A DNA stretch of 8,257 nt from contig DALO01000021.1 of assembly GCA_002496805.1 (NCBI GenBank), positions 1 through 8,257 on the forward strand, read 5' to 3'. Positions within the stretch are counted from its first letter, which is position 1. Each line of letters starts with the position of its first letter. Below are positions 6,582-8,257 of the stretch, one piece after another. This DNA comes from Methanobacterium sp. UBA353. GTDB taxonomy: Archaea > Methanobacteriota > Methanobacteria > Methanobacteriales > Methanobacteriaceae. Position numbers and translations under genes: made by a program. The notes under the pieces were generated by a model. That model saw nothing but the letters and a program-made list of their open reading frames with translations, did no database searches and was not told the DNA's origin.

Positions 6582-7723
6582 CAAGAAAAATACTTTATAT
6601 CACGGGAACCCGGGCGGATTATGGTTTGATGCGTTCTGTTCTGTTTGAAATAGATAAAAATCCAGAAATGGAACTTGAACTAGCTGTAACTGGAATGCAT
6701 TTAATGGGTGAGTTTGGAAAAACTATTAATGAAATAAAAGAAGATGGGTTTAAAATAAATGTATTAAGTGTGGTCTTTGAAGAAGACAATAAATATTCCA
6801 TGGCCAATTTTGTTGGAAAACTTATACAACTTTTAACGGGTCTGGTTAAAAAAGTAAAACCTGATATAATACTCCTTTTAGGTGATAGGGGTGAAATGTT
6901 AGCTGGTGCTGTTGTTGGGGCCTACCTGAACATTCCTACAGCACATTTACACGGTGGAGAAGTAACATCCACTGTAGATGAATATGCACGCCATGCAATT
7001 ACTAAATTGGTTAACTTACACCTTCCTGCAACAAAAAAAAGTGCAGAAAGGATAATAAAGATGGGCGAGAATCCTGATCACGTATTTGTGGTAGGTGCAC
7101 CAGGATTAGATGCTATAATGACAATGCATTTAATAAAAAAGGATGAAATAGCATTAAAATATGATTTAAATCTGTATGAACCATTACTCTTAGTGTTGCA
7201 GCATCCAGTAACGCTTGAATCTGAAAAATCGTCAAAACAAATGGTGGAAACTCTTAAAGCAATTCAGGATTTAAAGTACCAAACGATTTTGGTTTATCCC
7301 AATGCAGATGCCGGCGGCAGGGAAATCATAAAACTTATAGAAAAATATGAAAAACTTCCGTTTGTTAAAACATTTAAGAGTATTCCAAGAAGGGATTATT
7401 TGAGTTTAATGAATGTGGCAAATGTATTACTTGGAAATTCAAGTAGTGGTATTATAGAAGCTCCATCGTTTAAATTACCTGCAGTTAATATAGGTACAAG
7501 GCAAGAAGGAAGGGAAAGAGCTTCAAATATCATTGATGCGGATTATAACGCTGAGGAAATAAAAAATGCCGTCAATAAGGCTCTTTATGATGAAGAATTT
7601 AAGGCAAAGTTAAATGAATGCGAAAATCCATATGGTGACGGAAAAACTTCACTTAAGGTTACAGAAATTTTAAGTAAAATAACCTTAAATAAAGAATTAC
7701 TGGAAAAAAGGTTAAATTTATGA
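6578..7723 (+). CDS. neuC: UDP-N-acetylglucosamine 2-epimerase (hydrolysing), NeuC/LegG-like
   Basis: The enzyme epimerises and hydrolyses UDP-GlcNAc (or a related nucleotide sugar) to free ManNAc, the substrate of NeuB. This GT-B-fold protein has 381 residues, the usual length. Visible family motifs are G10-T-R-A-D-Y-G, G102-D-R-G-E-M, H123-L-H-G-G-E128, a D-E-x-x-R-H-A-I-T-K-L helix, Q208-H-P-V-T, P-N-A-D-A-G-G, and N287-S-S-S-G-I-I-E-A-P, all known nucleotide-sugar or catalytic segments. ATG 6578 overlaps the neuB stop in an ATGA junction. GTG 6563 would add five residues outside the conserved start M-T-R-K-I-L-Y-I and is less likely. The only ribosome-site-like sequence is GGTG, 12 nt upstream, so coupling to neuB may matter. 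The 3' end overlaps the acyltransferase by 4 nt in the same way. Confidence 0.92.
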   Translation: MTRKILYITGTRADYGLMRSVLFEIDKNPEMELELAVTGMHLMGEFGKTINEIKEDGFKINVLSVVFEEDNKYSMANFVGKLIQLLTGLVKKVKPDIILLLGDRGEMLAGAVVGAYLNIPTAHLHGGEVTSTVDEYARHAITKLVNLHLPATKKSAERIIKMGENPDHVFVVGAPGLDAIMTMHLIKKDEIALKYDLNLYEPLLLVLQHPVTLESEKSSKQMVETLKAIQDLKYQTILVYPNADAGGREIIKLIEKYEKLPFVKTFKSIPRRDYLSLMNVANVLLGNSSSGIIEAPSFKLPAVNIGTRQEGRERASNIIDADYNAEEIKNAVNKALYDEEFKAKLNECENPYGDGKTSLKVTEILSKITLNKELLEKRLNL

Positions 7724-8163
7724 ACGATAGAAGATTTGAAAACTGGAAGCCACCAGTAGTTGAGGAAGGAAAACTGAACAAATACAATTGGGTAGTTCAG
7801 CATGAAGAAAATCTAAAATTAGGTTATAAAACAGATGTAGGGGCTTTCACATATATAAATGCTAAAAATAACGTTTTAATTGAAGACAACGTTCAAATTG
7901 GCTCACATTGTTCTATTTACTCTATTTCAACCATAGACAACAAACAAGGTCCTATTACACTTAAAGAAAATTGTAGAGTTGGAAGTCATTCCGTTGTCAT
8001 GCCGAACGTTACCGTGGGTGAGAATTCTATTGTAGGGGCTTTTAGCTTTGTTAATAAGGACATTCCCAACAATGTTGTGGCATTTGGAGTGCCTGTTAAG
8101 ATAATAAGAAAAATGAGTTCTGATGAAGTTAAAAAGTTAAGAGAGGATGTTGATGACATTTAA
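7720..8163 (+). CDS. Short hexapeptide-repeat acyltransferase
   Basis: A 147-residue left-handed beta-helix protein. The N-terminal 30 residues are unusual and Trp-rich (W9 and W24 in the F-E-N-W-K-P-P and K-Y-N-W-V-V stretches). Then come hexapeptide turns: L-G-Y-K-T-D-V-G-A-F-T-Y-I, VQIGSHCSIYSISTID, C-R-V-G-S-H-S-V-V-M-P, V-T-V-G-E-N-S-I-V-G-A-F-S-F-V and the usual ending V-V-A-F-G-V-P-V-K-I-I. It probably transfers an acetyl or acyl group from a CoA thioester to an amino or hydroxyl group of a sugar. It lacks the N-terminal nucleotide-sugar-binding (PglD_N) domain of NeuD/PglD/LegH, so it is not a plain member of that group. It overlaps neuC by 4 nt (ATGA), has AGGT 7 nt before its ATG, and overlaps the aminotransferase by 11 nt. 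I infer that it acetylates the amino sugar made by that aminotransferase. Confidence 0.8.
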   Translation: MNDRRFENWKPPVVEEGKLNKYNWVVQHEENLKLGYKTDVGAFTYINAKNNVLIEDNVQIGSHCSIYSISTIDNKQGPITLKENCRVGSHSVVMPNVTVGENSIVGAFSFVNKDIPNNVVAFGVPVKIIRKMSSDEVKKLREDVDDI

Positions 8164-8257
8164 AATTCCTTTGTTCAAAATTTTATGGGATAATGAAGAC
8201 GTTCAGAACATTGAAAGGGAGATAAAATCTGGGATGAACTGGGCGGTGGGCCCCAAT
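8153..8257 (+). CDS. DegT/DnrJ/EryC1/StrS-type sugar aminotransferase, N-terminal part (3'-truncated)
   Basis: Thirty-five codons are visible, running open to the last base. They begin M-T-F-K-I-P-L-F-K-I-L-W-D-N-E-D-V and reach S-G-M-N-W-A-V-G-P-N. The I-P-L start, the D-x-E-D-V-x-x-I-E helix and the W-A-x-G-P turn are the typical opening of PLP-dependent nucleotide-sugar aminotransferases. The catalytic lysine would lie far beyond the window. ATG 8153 is preferred because GAGG at 8143-8146 lies 6 nt upstream; ATG 8147 would abut that site. The gene overlaps the acyltransferase by 11 nt and continues the operon. It would aminate a keto sugar, which the acyltransferase may then acylate. With so little sequence the subfamily is open. 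Confidence 0.75.
   Translation, partial: MTFKIPLFKILWDNEDVQNIEREIKSGMNWAVGPN

Noticed and set aside
1..8257. CRISPR array, tRNA/rRNA, insertion sequence or defence system
   Set aside because: I saw no regularly spaced repeats, no tRNA-like fold, no transposase or terminal repeats, and no nuclease or toxin motifs; the genes form a coherent glycan locus.

Overview
The window looks like a surface-polysaccharide locus of a methanogenic archaeon, most likely of the order Methanobacteriales. The grounds are AT-rich DNA, several Shine-Dalgarno sites of the GGTGA type, a long AT-only TATA-like palindrome in the one divergent promoter, and a first gene resembling the DUF2206 membrane proteins I associate with Methanobacterium and relatives. 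The taxonomic call is inference from family recognition; no rRNA or core gene is present.

Layout. Left block, plus strand: the 3' part of a polytopic membrane protein with a C-terminal extracytoplasmic domain (1-1186), a capsule-synthesis (KpsC/KpsS-like) putative glycosyltransferase (1221-2717), and a hexapeptide-repeat O-acetyltransferase (2719-3309). This block converges, with a 10-nt gap, on a minus-strand Wzx-type flippase (3320-4759). An 84-nt divergent intergenic region (4769-4852, counted to the GTG) holds an 18-bp perfect palindrome and an overlapping 7-bp inverted repeat. Right block, plus strand: neuA (CMP-nonulosonate synthetase), neuB (nonulosonate synthase), neuC (hydrolysing UDP-sugar 2-epimerase), a short hexapeptide acyltransferase, and the first 35 codons of a DegT/DnrJ-type aminotransferase cut by the window end. 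These five genes all overlap their neighbours (26, 4, 4 and 11 nt) and read as one translationally coupled operon.

How the genes fit together. NeuC would make ManNAc (or a related 2-acetamido sugar), NeuB would condense it with phosphoenolpyruvate into a nine-carbon nonulosonic acid (sialic or legionaminic type), and NeuA would activate it as the CMP sugar. The acyltransferase and aminotransferase suggest amino/acylamino decoration of this or another sugar of the same repeat unit. The KpsC/S-like protein, whose relatives use CMP-Kdo, is a good candidate for the transferase that uses the CMP sugar. The O-acetyltransferase could decorate the glycan and the flippase could export the lipid-linked unit. 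There is no stretch over 300 bases without a gene and I see no RNA genes, CRISPR or mobile elements. Base composition is uneven: about 950-3540 includes lines as low as 15-25% GC, while many neuB and neuC lines are 40% or more, which suggests the left cassette has a separate history.
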